The notes under the pieces: model-generated | The model's input: only the letters and a program-made list of their open reading frames with translations | Database searches by the model: none | Told to the model about the DNA's origin: nothing | Shown here: positions 27,401-38,756 of the stretch, one piece after another | Position numbering within the stretch: the first letter of the stretch is position 1 | Layout: every line of letters starts with the position of its first letter | Translations under genes and position numbers: made by a program | Source of the DNA: Petrolisthes cinctipes | Taxonomy: Eukaryota; Arthropoda; Malacostraca; Decapoda; Porcellanidae | Length of the DNA: 64,000 nt | NCBI GenBank assembly: GCA_033782935.1 | Contig: JAWQEG010000506.1 | Span: 930,001 to 994,000 of the forward strand | Direction of reading: 5' to 3'

Positions 27401-30400
27401 TGCTCAAAATCGATATTTTGGGTGCCAAAAGTCGATATGTGCATGCATCTTCTGTTCCCGTTTATATCTCAAATTCAGGCTCAAAACACCCGAAAATTTG
27501 ATATTTTGGGGTTCCATAAGCGATCTGTACATGCCTACTCCGTGTTAGAGTATTTTTAAAATGCAGGCTCTAAACATGTTAAAAATCGAAATTTTAGGTG
27601 CCCAAAGTCAAAATGTGTATGCATCTTCTGTACCCGTTTATATCTTAAATTCAGGCTCAAAACACCCGAAAATTCGATATTTTTGGGTCCCAGAAGCGAT
27701 TTGTACATGCCTACTCCTTGCTAGAATGTTTTCAAGATACAGACCCAAAAAATGCTCAAAATCGATATTTTAGGTGCCCAAAGTCGATATGTGCATGCAT
27801 ATTCTGTACCCGTTTATATCTCAAATTAAGGTTCAAAACACCCGAAAATTCGATATTTTTGGGTCCCAGAAGCAATCTGTACATGCCTACTCCTTGCTAG
27901 AATGTTTTCAAGATACAGACCCAAAACATGCTCAAAATCGATATTTTAGGTGCAAAAAGTCGATATGTGCAAGCATCTTCAGTACACGATTACATCTCAA
28001 ACTCAGGCTCAAAACACCCGAAAACTCAATATTTGTGGGTCCCAGTAGCGATCTGTACATGGCTACTCTGTGTTAGAGTGTTTTCAAAATACAGGACCAA
28101 AACATGCTCCAAATCGATATTTTGGGTGCCCAAAGTCGATATGTGCATTCTTCTTCTGTACCCGTTTATATCTTAAATTCAGGCTCAAAACACAGGAAAA
28201 TTAGATATTTTTGGGTCCCAGAAGCAATCTGTACATGCCTACTCCTTGCTAGAATGTTTTCAAGATACAGACCCAAAACATGCCCCAAATCGATATTTTA
28301 GGTGCAAAAAGTCAATATGTGCATGCATCTTCAGTACCCGTTTATATATCAAATTCAGGCTCAAAACACCCAAAAATTCAATATTTTTGGGTCCCAGAAG
28401 CAATCTGTACATGCCTACTCAGTGCTAGAATATTTAAAAAAAAAAGGTCCAAAACATGCTAAAAATCGATATTTTAGGTGCCCAAAGTCGATATGTGCAT
28501 GCATCTTCTGTACCCGTTTATATCTCAAATTCAGGCTCAAAACACCCGAAAATTTGATATTTTGGGGTTCCATAAGCGATCTGTACATGCCTACTCCGTG
28601 TTAGAGTATTTTTAAAATGCAGGCTCAAAACATGTTGAAAATCGAAATTTTAGGTGCCCAAAGTCAAAATGTGTATGCATCTTCTGTACCCGTTTATATC
28701 TTAAATTCAGGCTCAAAACACCCGAAAATTCGATATTTTTGGGTCCCAGAAGCGATTTGTACATGCCTACTCCTTGCTAGAATGTTTTCAAGATACAGAC
28801 CCAAAACATGCTAAAAATCGATATTTTAGGTGCCCAAAGTCGATATGTGCATGCATATTCTGTACCCGTTTATATCTCAAATTAAGGTTCAAAACACCCG
28901 AAAATTCGATATTTTTGGGTCCCAGAAGCAATCTGTACATGCCTACTCCTTGCTAGAATGTTTTCAAGATACAGACCCAAAACATGCTCAAAATCGATAT
29001 TTTAGGTGCAAAAAGTCGATATGTGCAAGCATCTTCAGTACACGATTACATCTCAAACTCAGGCTCAAAACACCCGAAAACTCAATATTTTTGGGTCCCA
29101 GTAGCGATCTGTACATGGCTACTCTGTGTTAGAGTATTTTCAAAATACAGGACCAAAACATGCTCAAAATCGATATTTTGGGTGCCCAAAGTCGATATGT
29201 GCATTCTTCTTCTGTACCCGTTTATATCTCAAATTCAGGCTCAAAACACAAGAAAATTAGATATTTTTGGGTCCCAGAAGCAATCTGTACATGCCTACTC
29301 CTTGCTAGAATGTTTTCAAGATACAGACCCAAAACATGCCCCAAATCGATATTTTAGGTGCAAAAACTCAATATGTGCATACATCTTCTGTACCCGTTTA
29401 TATATCAAATTCAGGTTCAAAACATCCGAAATTTCGATTATTTTGGGTCCCAGAAGTGATCTGTACATGCCTACTCCGTGTTAGAGTATTTTCAAAATAC
29501 AGGCCCAAAACATGCTAAAAATCGATATATTGGGTACCCAAAGACGATATGTGCATGCATCTTCTGTTCCCGTTTACATCTCAAACTCAGGCTCAAAACA
29601 CCCGAAAATTCAATATTTTTGGGTCCCAGAAGCGATCTGTACATGCCTACTGCGTGTTAGAATATTTTCAAAATACAGGCCCAAAACATGCCCCAAATCG
29701 ATATTTTAGGTGCAAAAAGTCAATATGTGCATGCATCTTCAGTACCCGTTTATATATCAAATTCAGGCTCAAAACACCCGAAAATTCAATATTTTTGGGT
29801 CTCATAAGCGATCTGTAAATGCCTACTCAATGTTATAGTATTTTCATAATATAGGCCCAAAACATGCTCAAAATCTATATTTTGGGTGAACAAAGTCGAT
29901 ATTTGCATGCACCTTTGTACCCGTTTATATCTCATATTCAGGCTCAAAACACCCGAAAATTCGATATTTTTGGGTCCCAAAAGCGATCTGTACATGCCTA
30001 CTACTTGCTAGAATGTTTTCAAGATACAGACCCAAAACATGCTCAAAATCGATATTTTAGGTGCACAAAATCTATATGTGCATGCATCTTCTGTACCCGT
30101 TTACATCTCAAACTCAGGCTCAAAACACCCGAAAATTCAATATTTTTGGGTTCCAGAAGCGATCTGTACATGCCTACTCAGTGCTAGAATATTTTCAAAA
30201 TATAAGCCCAAAACATGCTAAAAATCGATATTTTGGGTGCCAAAAGTCGATATGTGCATGCATCTTCTGTTCCCGTTTATATCTCAAATTCAGGCTCAAA
30301 ACACCCGAAAATTCGATATTTTTGGGTCCCAGAAGCAATCTGTACATGCCTACTCCTTGCTAGAATGTTTTCATAATACAGACCCAAAACATGCTCAAAA

Positions 30401-33375
30401 TCGATATTTTAAGTGCAAAAAGTCGATATGTGCATGCATCTTCAGTACACGTTTACATCTCAAATTCAGGTTAAAAACACCCGAAAATCCGATATTTTTG
30501 GGTCCCTGAAGCGATCTGTACATGCCTACTCCATGTTAGAATATTTTTAAAATACAGGACCAAAACATGCTCAAAATCGATATTTTGGGTGCCCAAAGTC
30601 GATATGTGCATGCTTCTTCTGTACCCGTTTATATCTCAAATTCAGGCTCAAAACACCCGAAAATTCAATATTTTTGGGTCACAGAAGCGTTCTGTACATG
30701 CCTACTCCTTGCTAAAATGTTTTCAAGATTCAGAACCAAAACAAGCTAAAAATCGATATTTTAGATGCCCAAAGTCAAAATGTGTATGCATCTTCTGTAC
30801 ACGTTTATATCTCATATTCATGCTCAAAACACCCGAAAATTCGATATTTTGGGGTCCCAAAAGCGATATGTAAATGCCTACTCCGTGTTAAAGTATTTTC
30901 AAAATACAGGCTTAAAACATGCTGAAAATCGATATTTTAGGTGCCCAAAGTCGATATGTGCATGAATCTTCTGTAACAGTTTATATTTCAAATTCAGACT
31001 CAAAACACCCGAAAATTCAATATTTTGGGGTCCCATAAGAGATCTGTACATGCCTACTCCGTGTTAGAGTATTTTTAAAATACAGGCTTAAAACATGTTA
31101 AAAATCGAAATTTTAGGTGCCCAAAGTCAAAATCTGTATGCATCTTCTGTACCCGTTTATATCTTAAATTCAGGCTCAAAACACCCGAAAATTCGATATT
31201 TTTGGGTCCCAGAAGCGATCTGTACATGCCTACTAAGTGCTAGAATATTTTCAAAATATAGGCCCAAAACATGCTAAAAATCGATATTTTAGGCGCCCAA
31301 AGTCGATATGTACATGCATATTCTGTACCCGTTTATATCTCAAATTCAAGCTCAAAACACCCGAAAATTCGATATTTTGGGGTCCCAGAAGCGATCTGTA
31401 CATGCCTACTCCTTGCTAGAATGTTTTCAAGATACAGACCCAAAACATGCTGAAAATCGATATTTTAGGTGCCCAAAGTCAAAATGTGCATGCATCTTCT
31501 GTACCCGTTTATATCTTAAATTCAGGCTCAAAACACCCGAAAATTCAATATTTTTGGGTCCCAGAAGCGATCTGTACATGCCTACTAAGTACTAGAATAT
31601 TTTCAAAATATAGGCCCAAAACATGCTCAAAATCGATATTTTAGGTGCAAAAAGTCGATATGTGCATGCATCTTCAGTACACGTTTACATCTCAAACTCA
31701 GTCTCAAAACACCCGAAAACTCAATATTTTTGGGTCCCAGTAGCGATCTGTACATGGCTACTCTGTGTTAGAGTATTTTCAAAATACAGGACCAAAACAT
31801 GCTCAAAATCGATATTTTGGGTGCCCAAAGTCGATATGTGCATTCTTCTTCTGTACCCGTTTATATTTCAAATTCAGGCTCAAACCACAGGAAAATTAGA
31901 TATTTTTGGGTCCCAGAAGCAATCTGTACATGCCTACTCCTTGCTAGAATGTTTTCAAGATACAGACCCAAAACATGCCCCAAATCGATATTTTAGGTGC
32001 AAAAAGTCAATATGTGCATGCATCTTCAGTACCCGTTTATATATCAAATTCAGGCTCAAAACACCCTAAAATTCAATATTTTTGGGTCCCAGAAGCAATC
32101 TGTACATGCCTACTCAGTGCTAGAATATTTAAAAAAAAAAGGTCCAAAACATGCTAAAAATCGATATTTTAGGTGCCCAAAGTCGATATGTGCATGCATC
32201 TTCTGTACCCGTTTATATATCAAATTCAGGTTCAAAACACCCGAAAATTCGATATTTTTGGGTCCCAGAAGTGATCTGTACATGCCTACTCCGTGTTAGA
32301 GTATTTTCAAAATACAGGCCCAAAACATGCTAAAAATCGATATTTTGGGTACCCAAAGACGATATGTGCATGCATCTTCTGTTCCCGTTTACATTTCAAA
32401 CTCAGGCTCAAAACACCCGAAAATCCAATATTTTTGGGTCCCAGAAGCGATCTGTACATGCCTACTCCGTGTTAGAGAAATTTCAAAATACAGGCCCAAA
32501 ACATGCTCAAAATCGACTTTTTTGGTGCAAAAAGTCGATATGTGCATGCATCTTCTGTACCAGTTTATATCTCTAATTCAGGCTCAAAACACCCGAAAAT
32601 TCGATATTTTTTGGGTCCCAGAAGCGATCTGTACATGCCTACTACTTGCTAGAATGTTTTCAAGATTCAGACCCAAAACAAGTTAAAAATCTATATTTTA
32701 GGTGCCCAAAGTCGATATGTGCATGCATCTTCTGTACCCGTTTATATCTCATATTCAGGCTCAAAACACCCGAAAATTCGATATTTTTGGGTCTCAAAAG
32801 CGATCTGTACATGCCTACTCCGTTTTACAGTATTTTCAAAATACAGACCTAAAACATGCTCAAAATCGATATTTTGGGTGCAAAAAGTCGATATGTGCAT
32901 GTATCTTCTATACCCGATTATATCTCAAATTCAGGCTCAAAACACCCGAAAATTCGATATTTTTGGGTCTCAGAAGCGATCTGTACATGCCTACTCCTGT
33001 TAGAGTATTTTTTAAATACAGGCCCAAAACATGCTGAAAATCGATATTTTAGGTGCCCAAAGTCAATATGTGTATGCATCTTCTGTATCCGTTTATATCT
33101 CAAATTCAGGCTCAAAACACCCAAAAATTCGATATTTTTGGGTCCCAGAAGCGATCTGTACATGCTTACTACGTGTTAGAGTAATTTCAAAAAATAGGCC
33201 CAAAACATGCTGAAAATCGATATTTTAGGTGCAAAAAGTCAATATGCGTATGTATCTTCTGTACCCGTTTATATCTCAAATTCATGTTCAAAACACCCGA
33301 AAATTCAATATTTTTGGGTCCCAGAAGCAATCTGTACATGCCTACTCCGTGTTAGAGTATTTTCAAAATACAAGC
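24473..33375 (+). repeat. 176-bp satellite array, right block
   Basis: Continuation of the same array for about 50 monomers after the Harbinger insertion, in the same orientation. The higher-order pattern of the left block continues in register: the monomer with CGAAATCGATATGTTAGG at about 14,467 recurs at 24,938, 2,812 bp away once the insertion is subtracted. Between about 27.2 and 29.3 kb there is a local 1,056-bp (6-monomer) duplication. Monomers beyond about 32 kb are more diverged, including A-tracts near 28,435 and 32,130, as expected at an array edge. The array ends abruptly at the minisatellite. Confidence 0.96.
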
Positions 33376-33715
33376 CCAACCCTACACCACTGCACTACTT
33401 CCATCCCCAACCCTACACCACTGCACTACTCCCATCCCCCAACCCTACACCACTGCACTACTTCCATCCCCCAACCCTACACCACTGCACTACTTCCATC
33501 CCCCAAGCCTACACCACTGCACTACTTCCATCCCCCAACCCTACACCACTGCACTACTTCCATCCCCCAACCCTACACCACTGCACTACTTCCATCCCCC
33601 AACCCTACACCACTGCACTACTTCCATCCCCAACCCTACACCCCTGCACTACTCCCATCCCCCAACCCTACACCACTGCACTACTTTCATCCCCCAACCT
33701 TATACCCCTGATCCA
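33376..33715 (+). repeat. 31-32 bp C-rich minisatellite, array 1
   Basis: About ten copies of a unit of the form CCCTACACCACTGCACTAC followed by TTCCATCCCCCAA. It begins directly at the last satellite monomer, with no intervening unique sequence. Frames that stay open across it are a repeat artefact. Confidence 0.93.
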
Positions 33716-34640
33716 CCAGCACCCTCCCCTAAACTCATACTGTGCAGCTCACCACCACCATGGGTAGCATCATGGCTTGAAGTGAGGCCACCTCTGCTCT
33801 CAGTCCAGTCTTATCTGTTGAATGGGAGTGTGGGAGACAAAAATATAAAAAAAGCGATCTGAGGATGAAAGTAAATTTCCATTAGGCATTGAAAACCCCA
33901 GAGAGAGATGTGTATGTGCATAGTTGGAGAGTGGGGTGCCTGTGTGCGTGTGATTTTTAATATTGTACTACTGTATAAATAATCTTTTCAGTTAGGTATA
34001 TAATGGTATGACCACATAGTAATTTAATCACTGGAGGCTATAAAATTTCATTATGAAATGATCAATCTGTAGGCTATTCTGTTACCCTTGGTAGGTGCTG
34101 AAAGGAAACTTGTATGACAATTGTTGCTACACAAATACAACTCTTCATAATACTAAAAATACTACTATATACTAAAATTATAAAAAAAGTATTATTATTG
34201 ACAAAAATTGTCCTCGTCACAGACTAATAAGCATATTACAATAACAAACATTTAGGGGCGAGCCTATAGGAAAATTTGGTCAACTGTGGTTGCGTGTCAG
34301 GTTCTAGCAACTTGTTACGTGCTTAAACTTTACATTCAATATATTATACTTTCCGTAAAGTAAATACTGTATAAGTAACTTTATCATAAAGAACATACAC
34401 AATGTGTTGGTTTTTACTGGCCAATGCTGAACATTCATAAAGACGGACAACATCGGAGGCTGACTGCTGCCGCACTACCTGACCAACGTGACTGTTGCCG
34501 TAAGAGTGTATAGGTATACTACTGAAAACCCACAATGACAAGGTATTCTCCTTTCCACAACAATGTTGTGCTAAAAAAAGTCATGTTTGTTTTATAGTAG
34601 TATTTATACCGTACGTTAGTTTATATTATATTAGTTTAGT
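33716..34640. other. Unassigned sequence between minisatellites
   Basis: No exon, RNA gene or clear mobile element recognised. The first 40 or so bases (CCTGATCCACCAGCACCC) are duplicated after the second minisatellite. Confidence 0.4.
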
Positions 34641-34875
34641 ATTATTGCTTTCACTACCCTCCCCCCTTTACAAACCCCCCCCCCACCCCCAACCTACTCT
34701 GCTTCCCTACACCACTGCACTACTCCCATCCCCAACCCTACACCACTGCACTACTCCCATCCCCCAACCCTACACCACTGCACTACTCCCATCCCCCAAC
34801 CCTACACCACTGCACTACTTTCATCCCCCAACCCTATACCCCTGATCCACCAGCACCCTCCCCTAAACTCATACT
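34641..34875 (+). repeat. 31-32 bp C-rich minisatellite, array 2
   Basis: A second, shorter array (about four to five units) of the same minisatellite, preceded by a C-rich run. It ends in the same flank as array 1 (TATACCCCTGATCCACC through AAACTCATACTG), so the array and its flank were duplicated together. Confidence 0.9.
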
Positions 34876-34984
34876 GGCAAGTGGTTCGGGTAAATGAGTC
34901 GAAACTGGCTGTTCACACCTTGACAACACTGAGTGATGAACGCGGCAGTGGAGGAGACTGTATTTGTGTAACTTAAAGTGTAGT

Positions 34985-35115
34985 CAATAATCTATCTATC
35001 TGTCTTTTTATCTATCTATATCTCTATCTATTTCTATTTAAGTATCTAACTATCTATCTATCTATATTTTGTCTATCTATATATCAATCGATCAATCTAT
35101 CCATCTTTTTTATCA
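34985..35115 (+). repeat. (TATC)n microsatellite, degenerate
   Basis: Imperfect CTAT/TATC repeats with interruptions. Confidence 0.85.
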
Positions 35116-35224
35116 TCCATTTAACAATCTTTTTATGTATGGCATTTATCTATCCAGTCCAACAATACAATACAGAGCAAGCAAACAAGCAAGCAAGCAA
35201 GCAAGTGTTCCTTCCATTCCTTAC

Positions 35225-35325
35225 CTCTCTTAAACCGTCGACCAAGGAGATCAATGGTGATGCCTGGGATGGGAGTGAAGAAGAAGCAGAGAATGTTGGC
35301 ATAACCGTACAACGTGGAATACTGG
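35225..35325 (-). CDS. SLC43-like transporter exon (about TM8 and loop)
   Basis: Minus-strand exon reading YSTLYGYANILCFFFTPIPG, then a short segment with GRRFKRG, before a GTAAGG donor. In SLC43 amino-acid transporters the matching region is a membrane helix ending in a charged loop with the pattern P-G-x3-D-x-R. The proposed acceptor CAG near 35,326 gives a phase-2 join with the exon at 36,215-36,437. A long pyrimidine tract (on this strand) lies directly upstream. No further 3' exon is found before the satellite, so the terminal third of the protein is not in the recognisable part of the window. Confidence 0.65.
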
Positions 35326-35337
35326 CTGGCTGTGTGT

Positions 35338-35695
35338 GGGGGAAGAGAGAGAGAGAGTGAGTGATAGTGAGTGAGGGAGTGAGTGAGTGGGAAGTGGAAA
35401 GTGATAGAGAGGGGGAGAGGGAGAGAAGAAGTGAGTGTGGTGAGTAAATAATGAGTGATGGAATGGGAAATGATAGTAGGGGATAGGAAGAGAAGAAGTG
35501 AGTGTGAGTGACTGAGTGAGTGAGGCAGGGAGGGAGTGACAAATGATACTGGGGTAGAGGGAGAGAAAAAGAGAATGTGAGTGAGTGAGTGAGGGAGTGA
35601 GAAATGATAGTAGGGGAGAGGGAGAGAAGAAGTGAGTGTGAGAGATAATGGAGAATGAGGGAGTGAGTGAGAAATCATTGTGTAAAAAAGGGTGA
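35338..35695 (+). repeat. Purine-rich minisatellite (GA/GAGT-rich)
   Basis: About 360 bp of nearly pure purine on the plus strand, with a degenerate unit of about 80-90 bp built around GAAATGATAGTAGGGGAGAG and GAAGAAGTGAGTGTGAG. In the SLC43-like transcript it reads as pyrimidine and ends just upstream of an exon. Confidence 0.85.
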
Positions 35696-36012
35696 GAGTC
35701 AAGGATTGAATAACCATAGTGGGAGAAAGTATGAGAGTTGGTTGTCAAAGTTGTTGTAGTTCCCCAGACTATAATATATAAGGTGAAAAAAGATGGTGCA
35801 TAATGGGATTATTTCATTACAGTTTTTACTATTGTTTTGACCTGGGGAGTAAAAGTGGCAGTGGATGAAATAAGTCATCTGGGAGAGGGAAGAACATTTA
35901 TAGTGCATTATTCATTTTATATAATATATCTTTAACTGAGGGAGAGACATTGTGCTTAGTGCATTTTAAATTATAGAGTGTGGTGGTCCAAATTTTATGC
36001 AACTAGTGCATG

Positions 36013-36138
<126 letters not shown>

Positions 36139-36214
36139 GCCTTTACTGTTTGTTACTTTACAATTTTACCCATTACTTTATTTATATTTTTACTGTACAA
36201 GACATCAAATTCAC

Positions 36215-36437
36215 TCACTCTCTTCCGTGGACTTGGCGAAGAGGTTGATCCACGAGTTGAAATGTGTTGCAAAGAGGGAGACGCCAAAGAAGTTCATAAA
36301 TAACCAGTAGGCATGTAGAAGAGAGGAGATGGAAAAGATGCTGTTTCTGATGCTCGGCTCGTGCTGTTGCTTGCTTTTCACACCGCCTCTCGACTTTTCC
36401 TCTTCCTCCTCTACCTCCTCCTTTTTTACCTCCTCTT
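36215..36437 (-). CDS. SLC43-like transporter exon (acidic loop and about TM7)
   Basis: Minus-strand exon starting after a good pyrimidine-rich acceptor (near 36,438-36,460, ending ACAG). It encodes an acidic/basic stretch ([18 protein letters not shown]) and then a hydrophobic helix containing [18 protein letters not shown]43 proteins have a long hydrophilic loop between helices 6 and 7, and this exon fits that loop plus TM7. Two GT donors are possible, at 36,218/36,217 and 36,214/36,213; the latter gives a phase-2 end that joins the next exon in frame. A shorter version beginning at 36,363 is possible but its acceptor is preceded by purines. Confidence 0.65.
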
Positions 36438-36670
36438 CTGTCAACCGTGGGTTGGAGGAAGGGAAGATTATTATATAAATTGTTACGGCCCAAGTAATTC
36501 AACTTCGCAGAGTTATATATATACATCTAGAATTACATATGAATGTATGGATTTTCACGTTCCCATTGTCGATTGTAACCTTGAAGTCAGTATAACATTT
36601 CCTCTATATACTCTGATTAACCATAAGCACGACACAAGGAGTGATCGGCTTAAAATGAGAGTTACTTTAA

Positions 36671-36823
36671 GGGGGAAGTTTTGTGTTGGTAAATCTGGAG
36701 CAACTGAAAACTCCAAACAATTCCAAGCAACAGGACACCATTATATTTGTCCATCTGGTTCTGTTTCCTGGCATACTTTGGAGGAATCAAGGCACTCCAA
36801 TGTAACAAAAACGAATTACCACC
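36671..36823 (+). mobile_element. TTAA-flanked MITE, intact copy
   Basis: A 153-bp element with TTAA on both sides (36,667-36,670 and 36,824-36,827). The ends are weakly inverted (GGGGGAAGTTTT against GGTGGTAATTCG). The core GTTTCCTGGCATACTTTGG is shared with the copies near 50.9, 52.5, 60.4-60.6 and 63.1 kb. A TTAA target is characteristic of piggyBac-type transposition; no transposase is present, so this attribution rests on the target only. Confidence 0.7.
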
Positions 36824-37062
36824 TTAACTCAGTTCGTGCGGCTGGGTACTTATATATCCAAGTGGTACAGTGACACTATAACTCTAGCAAAGATAAAGTA
36901 CCGTATATACAAGGCTTGCACTAAGTTAGCCTAGGTATGATAAATAATAATGAAAAAATAATATTACAATCAGCAGGACACAATATAATATGCATACGAG
37001 ATCAGTCTACCCACTGTTTATTGGACTTAAAGTATATAACGTGGTATTTACAAAAGAAGCAT

Positions 37063-37314
37063 GCAGTATGCTAAGAAAAACCCACTTTTTATAGACAAAA
37101 AGTATTTAATATGGACGTTTCGGAGGCAACTACCTCCCTCTTCAGCAGTACAGAGTTGAATGAAACATGAAAGGAAAATAAGTAGCTGACAGGGGGAAAG
37201 AGGGGCAAGGTGTGTTCTGATGACAGACAGACCACACCTCACCCAACCGACCTGACCTGGCCATTCTTCAGGGACCCGACCCCACATCTGGGAGGGATTT
37301 GACCACTATTATAG
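37063..37314 (-). mobile_element. Penelope-like element, 3' terminal part
   Basis: Minus-strand 3' untranslated/terminal segment of the Penelope-like element that continues at 44,477. About 200 bp of it (37,063-37,275) recurs in inverted orientation at 45,518-45,723. It contains a hammerhead-like core. The BEL element lies between this segment and the coding part. Confidence 0.75.
37101..37153 (-). ncRNA. Candidate hammerhead ribozyme (copy 1)
   Basis: On the minus strand the core CTGAAGA matches the conserved CUGANGA box. It is followed by a 5-bp stem (GGAGG/CCTCC), then GAAAC and GTC. Short complementary pieces on either side (GTA...TG against CA...TAC) could form helix I with an internal loop. 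Helix III would be minimal, as reported for hammerheads in Penelope-like elements, which may act as dimers. The match is by eye; cleavage is not shown. Confidence 0.5.
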
Positions 37315-38229
37315 TGTACTGAGAATGTCTCAGTATGTCTTTTCAGTTAAGGTCGACCCTCAAAGCCCGGGTTCGATTCCCGACACGGGAACCATGTATT
37401 GAGAATATCTCAGTATCTCCTCTACACAGTTTCTGTAAACCTTTTAATTTTATGATTAGTATTTGTGATAAATTGGGGTGATATGTATGAATTTCTGATA
37501 TATTTGTGTATTGCTGCTGTTAAAGAATATTGTTATTGTTAAACGATAATTTTGTATAATGTGTGATGTGTAGGTGTAGAGAGTGGTGACGTGGCATCTT
37601 GTCGATCCCACCAACTCAAGGTAGTGGCAGCCGTTTGCTTTTACCCTCAGTCAGACGTAGACCTTGAATACGTACGCTCGCCAGCGGTGATGGTTTAAGT
37701 GGGAATTTATAGGAATTTGGTGATAATTTTGCATGTTTGTGGGAGCAACATTTTGGGTAAGTTAGTGTTCGCTGTTTGCAGTGAAGTGTTGTGACGACAG
37801 TGTTTATTAGTGATAAATTGTGTTTTGATGTCAGTATCTCATGATCTATAGAAATTAATTACGTTAATTATTACTTTTATAGTTGTACTACCTATGTGGA
37901 TTCGTGTGGTATAGTTTTGTCTATAATTACCATTAATTTAGGTATTGCGTTGCAGTGCTTGTGCAACCTGAGGGTCATGGATTTGATGATTGCTGTTCGA
38001 GCAGGCAGTATGGCTGGCGCATTTCACCAGTGCGATGTAGTGGAGGCACTGTGTGAGTTTTGTGGTGTTCGTGATAATGCATATAGTATGTATAGTGATA
38101 TATTTATATGAATAGTTCATTGAATATAGATTATTAGCTCCATGTATTATTCTGTACGATTGTTTACAGGTTGGACCTTACAATAAAGAGTGTTACTGCC
38201 AGTGCTATCTTCCATCACCTGGTGAAACA
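37315..38229 (+). repeat. BEL 5' LTR
   Basis: 915 bp, nearly identical to the 3' LTR. The first 22 or so bases (TGTACTGAGAATGTCTCAG) recur in altered form at 37,395, on the far side of a tRNA-like segment. AATAAA lies near the 3' end, at about 38,182. Confidence 0.92.
37366..37394 (+). other. tRNA 3'-half-like segment in LTR
   Basis: The sequence GGTTCGATTCC (37,370-37,380) is a perfect B-box/T-loop consensus. It is flanked by a 4-bp T-stem and followed by an acceptor-like strand ending in ACCA, as in a mature tRNA 3' end. No tRNA 5' half precedes it. The same segment is in the 3' LTR (43,613-43,641). Confidence 0.6.
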
Positions 38230-38252
38230 GTCCAACACAAGCCCCAGTCAAA

Positions 38253-38756
38253 ATGGACCAGGATCTGAAGGACAGCCGTGCTGTTGCCAAGCGCAAGTTT
38301 ACGCGGAAAGTGAACCTGCTGAGGGAGGCACATTCGCAGAATGATCCCATGGCAGTATTGCAAGATATTTACAGTGATATTTTAGTGCAGTTCAAAGTGA
38401 TGGAAGAGATCAATGAAAAGTTGGTAAAGTCTCTTAATTCTAGTGATGAGAACTATGACAAGATGATTGATGAACTTGAGATTTACATTACGGACGTTGA
38501 AAGAGTGAAAAACGATGCACATGCAATGATTTCTAAACCTGTAAATGATTTGCCTAAACTTAGGATGCAACGGCTGACTCCACCACACTTTAACGGTAGC
38601 ATACGAAAGTATCCCACTTTTTGCAAGGATTATGAACGACTAATGAAACCCGTGTACGAGGATGATCCTTACGTATTGCGGTCTTGCCTATCGGGGGAAG
38701 CATTGGAAGTCGTGCAAGGTGCAGATGATTCATTTAAAGATATGATGAAAGATTAG
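38253..38756 (+). pseudogene. BEL gag, N-terminal part (frame-broken)
   Basis: Starts at the first ATG after the 5' LTR and encodes 167 aa before a premature stop. The N-terminal part is charged and helical. It reaches the conserved gag region of BEL elements (KYPTFCKDYERLM, then LRSCLSGEALEVV). The frame then stops at 38,754-38,756, while the continuing gag sequence is open in another frame from about 38,738. The break falls at a short A run, consistent with a single-base loss or a sequencing error. Confidence 0.85.

Noticed and set aside
1..33375. Hundreds of 60-166 codon open frames with shared peptides such as LYMPTPC and RYFRC
   Set aside because: They are readings of the 176-bp satellite in rotating frames, with starts and stops set by the repeat and no gene structure.
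1..33375. CRISPR-like regular repeat
   Set aside because: The repeat is a continuous satellite without spacers, in a eukaryotic context.
33207..33767. Proline/threonine-rich open frames across the minisatellite, up to 186 codons
   Set aside because: All three plus frames are open because of the 31-32 bp C-rich repeat; the frame starts inside a satellite monomer.
35133..35748. Serine/leucine-rich minus-strand frames of up to 194 codons
   Set aside because: They read the purine-rich minisatellite. Only the 35,225-35,325 part shows transporter similarity with splice borders.
37366..37394. Complete tRNA gene
   Set aside because: Only a T-arm and acceptor 3' strand are present; there is no D-arm, anticodon arm or 5' acceptor strand upstream.
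37896..38111. 71-codon frame repeated at 44,143-44,358
   Set aside because: Lies within the BEL LTRs. It is present twice because the LTRs are duplicates; no known LTR protein resembles it.
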